Source: Murimonas intestini
GTDB taxonomy: Bacteria; Bacillota; Clostridia; Lachnospirales; Lachnospiraceae
Length of the DNA: 64,000 bases
Assembly: GCF_024622195.1 (NCBI RefSeq)
Contig: NZ_JANKBI010000005.1
Location: 251,476-315,475, forward strand
Reading direction: 5' to 3'
Part shown: positions 62,531 through 64,000 of the stretch, one piece after another
How positions within the stretch are numbered: the first letter of the stretch is position 1
Layout of the letters: every line of letters begins with the position of its first letter
Program-made: the position numbers and the translations under genes
The notes under the pieces: generated by a model
Database searches by the model: none
Told to the model about the DNA's origin: nothing
What the model saw: the letters and a program-made list of their open reading frames with translations, nothing else

Positions 62531-62748
62531 CTTATTCCTTCCCCGCTTTCCATGCATCGTTCAGCATAATCCATAAATGTAAAACTCAGGCAGCTGCCTC
62601 TGCATTATTATTTCACATTATTACTTTATATTTTTATTTATTACATAATACTTTGTGTTTATTTACTCTATATTTTGAACACATACACTGCGCAAAATGA
62701 CATAAAAGTCCTGCTGGCTTTTTTCAATTGGCGGATAGTTTTCGCTTC

Positions 62749-63930
62749 ATTTCACTACATAGTGGCGACAGTCTCCTTCTGTCATTTCTATGGTACGCAA
62801 ATCATTTCAATCCACGCCACTACATAGTGGCGACGCCCGGCAAGACGAAAAGAAACTAACTAAATCCATTTCAATCCACGCCACTACATAGTGGCGACGA
62901 GGCCGCCGGCTGCCCGATGGACATTGAGGAGGCGATTTCAATCCACGCCACTACATAGTGGCGACAGGATAAATATGGTAACAAGAGCCAATACACCAGG
63001 ATTTCAATCCACGCCACTACATAGTGGCGACGAGGCCGCCGGCTGCCCGATGGACATTGAGGAGGCGATTTCAATCCACGCCACTACATAGTGGCGACTA
63101 TTCAGTTTAGATTTCATCCGGATACGATTGTTATTTCAATCCACGCCACTACATAGTGGCGACTGGAAAAACTTCGTCTTGAGCACAGTGCCCGCAAAAT
63201 TTCAATCCACGCCACTACATAGTGGCGACTGATCTTGCATGTAAACTCACATGATATTGGCTATTTCAATCCACGCCACTACATAGTGGCGACGTAGGAG
63301 TATATATTGAGGGTAGTTGTTGGATCATTTCAATCCACGCCACTACATAGTGGCGACCAGCAGCAGGAGCCAAAAAGGTGATACATTTTCCGATTTCAAT
63401 CCACGCCACTACATAGTGGCGACCGTCGAATCGACCGTTCCCTGCATTCCAGCGATGATTTCAATCCACGCCACTACATAGTGGCGACCAGCCGATGGCA
63501 GATCACACTCGTATGCTGCCGATTTCAATCCACGCCACTACATAGTGGCGACCCGAAGGAAAGCCTACGGGATTATCTGGCTTCAATTTCAATCCACGCC
63601 ACTACATAGTGGCGACGTAAATTTACACAAAAAAGTTTACGTAATATAGGATTTCAATCCACGCCACTACATAGTGGCGACAACACTACGGGCCGTAAAA
63701 AATATTGGGCCAGCAATTTCAATCCACGCCACTACATAGTGGCGACTGAATCTGATCGATGTGCTGGACTGCGCACAATATTTCAATCCACGCCACTACA
63801 TAGTGGCGACCAACAAAGGCGCTGAATGAGAATGCTGCCTATATGATTTCAATCCACGCCACTACATAGTGGCGACAAAAAGTTGAGTAAGTGGCTGAAG
63901 CATATGAAAATTTCAATCCACGCGAGGGCG
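62749..63930 (-). CRISPR. CRISPR array, subtype I-C-like repeat, 17 perfect repeats
   Basis: Seventeen identical 31-bp repeats run from 62804-62834 to 63846-63876 with spacers of 33-36 bp. On the minus strand the repeat starts GTCGCCACTA, has a TAGTGGCG complement forming an 8-bp stem, and ends GTGGATTGAAAT, the form of type I-C repeats. The array is probably read leftward. A truncated repeat lies at 62749-62769 (its 3' part missing: the usual trailer end) and a half-repeat at 63910-63925, whose 5' half has diverged. The spacers at 62899-62934 and 63032-63067 are identical. The 70 bp to the window end are AT-rich and may be the leader. No cas gene is present. Confidence 0.96.
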
Positions 63931-64000
63931 TAAAAATTTCTGTGTCTATAAAAAATGATGTTTTCTGGTAAGAACCAGATATGTAGAAATTTCTTGTCGA

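Noticed and set aside
62966..63000. CRISPR spacer resembling the start of the hybrid kinase gene (2381-2401), 19 of 21 bases
   Set aside because: The match is only to the PAM-distal end of the spacer, centred on a start codon and AT-rich ribosome-site region; the seed side does not match. Self-targeting is not supported.
62871..63091. Frames across the CRISPR array on both strands
   Set aside because: They consist of translated repeats and spacers and have no independent start signal.

Overview
The window looks like the chromosome of a gut-type Lachnospiraceae or close relative (Bacillota, Clostridia). It has mid-GC DNA, strong AGGAGG ribosome sites, Bacillota-type promoters and ribosomal operons, a type VII secretion locus and a subtype I-C-like CRISPR array. 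No rRNA or tRNA gene was seen. This rests on sequence reading alone; no database search was possible.

Layout. 1-9.2 kb is an accessory metabolic region: a partial GH4 glycosidase divergent from an AraC regulator, a large GGDEF/histidine-kinase/receiver hybrid, a corrinoid-type URO-D family protein, a GNAT acetyltransferase coupled to a 64-aa zinc-ribbon protein, and a SASA-type carbohydrate esterase. 9.2-12.7 kb holds two secreted proteins, one with Sel1/TPR repeats and one with WG repeats. 12.8-17.7 kb is the str operon (rpsL-rpsG-fusA-tuf), with a perfect-consensus promoter before rpsL and a separate tuf promoter. A VanZ-family gene on the opposite strand separates it from rpoC. 18.9-28 kb is rpoC-rpoB-rplL-rplJ, read leftward from its own promoter through an L10 leader and attenuator. 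rpmG-secE-nusG-rplK-rplA, normally directly upstream of rplJ, sits 24 kb away at 51.9-54.1 kb.

The DNA between the two ribosomal halves holds carB, an XRE-type regulator and a ten-gene leftward operon (51.7-33.0 kb). In order of transcription the operon encodes: a zinc-ribbon membrane protein; a membrane Ser/Thr kinase with TPR repeats and a DFN motif; a 47-aa membrane protein; EssC with an FHA domain and FtsK-type ATPase domains; an EsaB/YukD-like protein; two WXG100 proteins; an SLH/Big2-like lipoprotein; and two giant zinc-ribbon/TPR/propeller paralogues with repetitive linkers. This is the most interesting system here. It is a type VII secretion locus with no visible EsaA or canonical EssB, and its kinase/FHA pair suggests phospho-control.

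54-59 kb: an operon for queuosine salvage (queK-qrtT-queL) behind a recognisable preQ1-I riboswitch, a split ThrE-type exporter pair, and a MalY/PatB-type lyase. 59.5-62.5 kb: a sigma-70-like factor with an unrecognised 399-aa partner, and an aldo/keto reductase. 62.7-63.9 kb: a CRISPR array of 17 perfect 31-bp repeats with one spacer present twice; cas genes are not in the window. Related repeat elements occur near 7.7, 18.9 and 59.3 kb.
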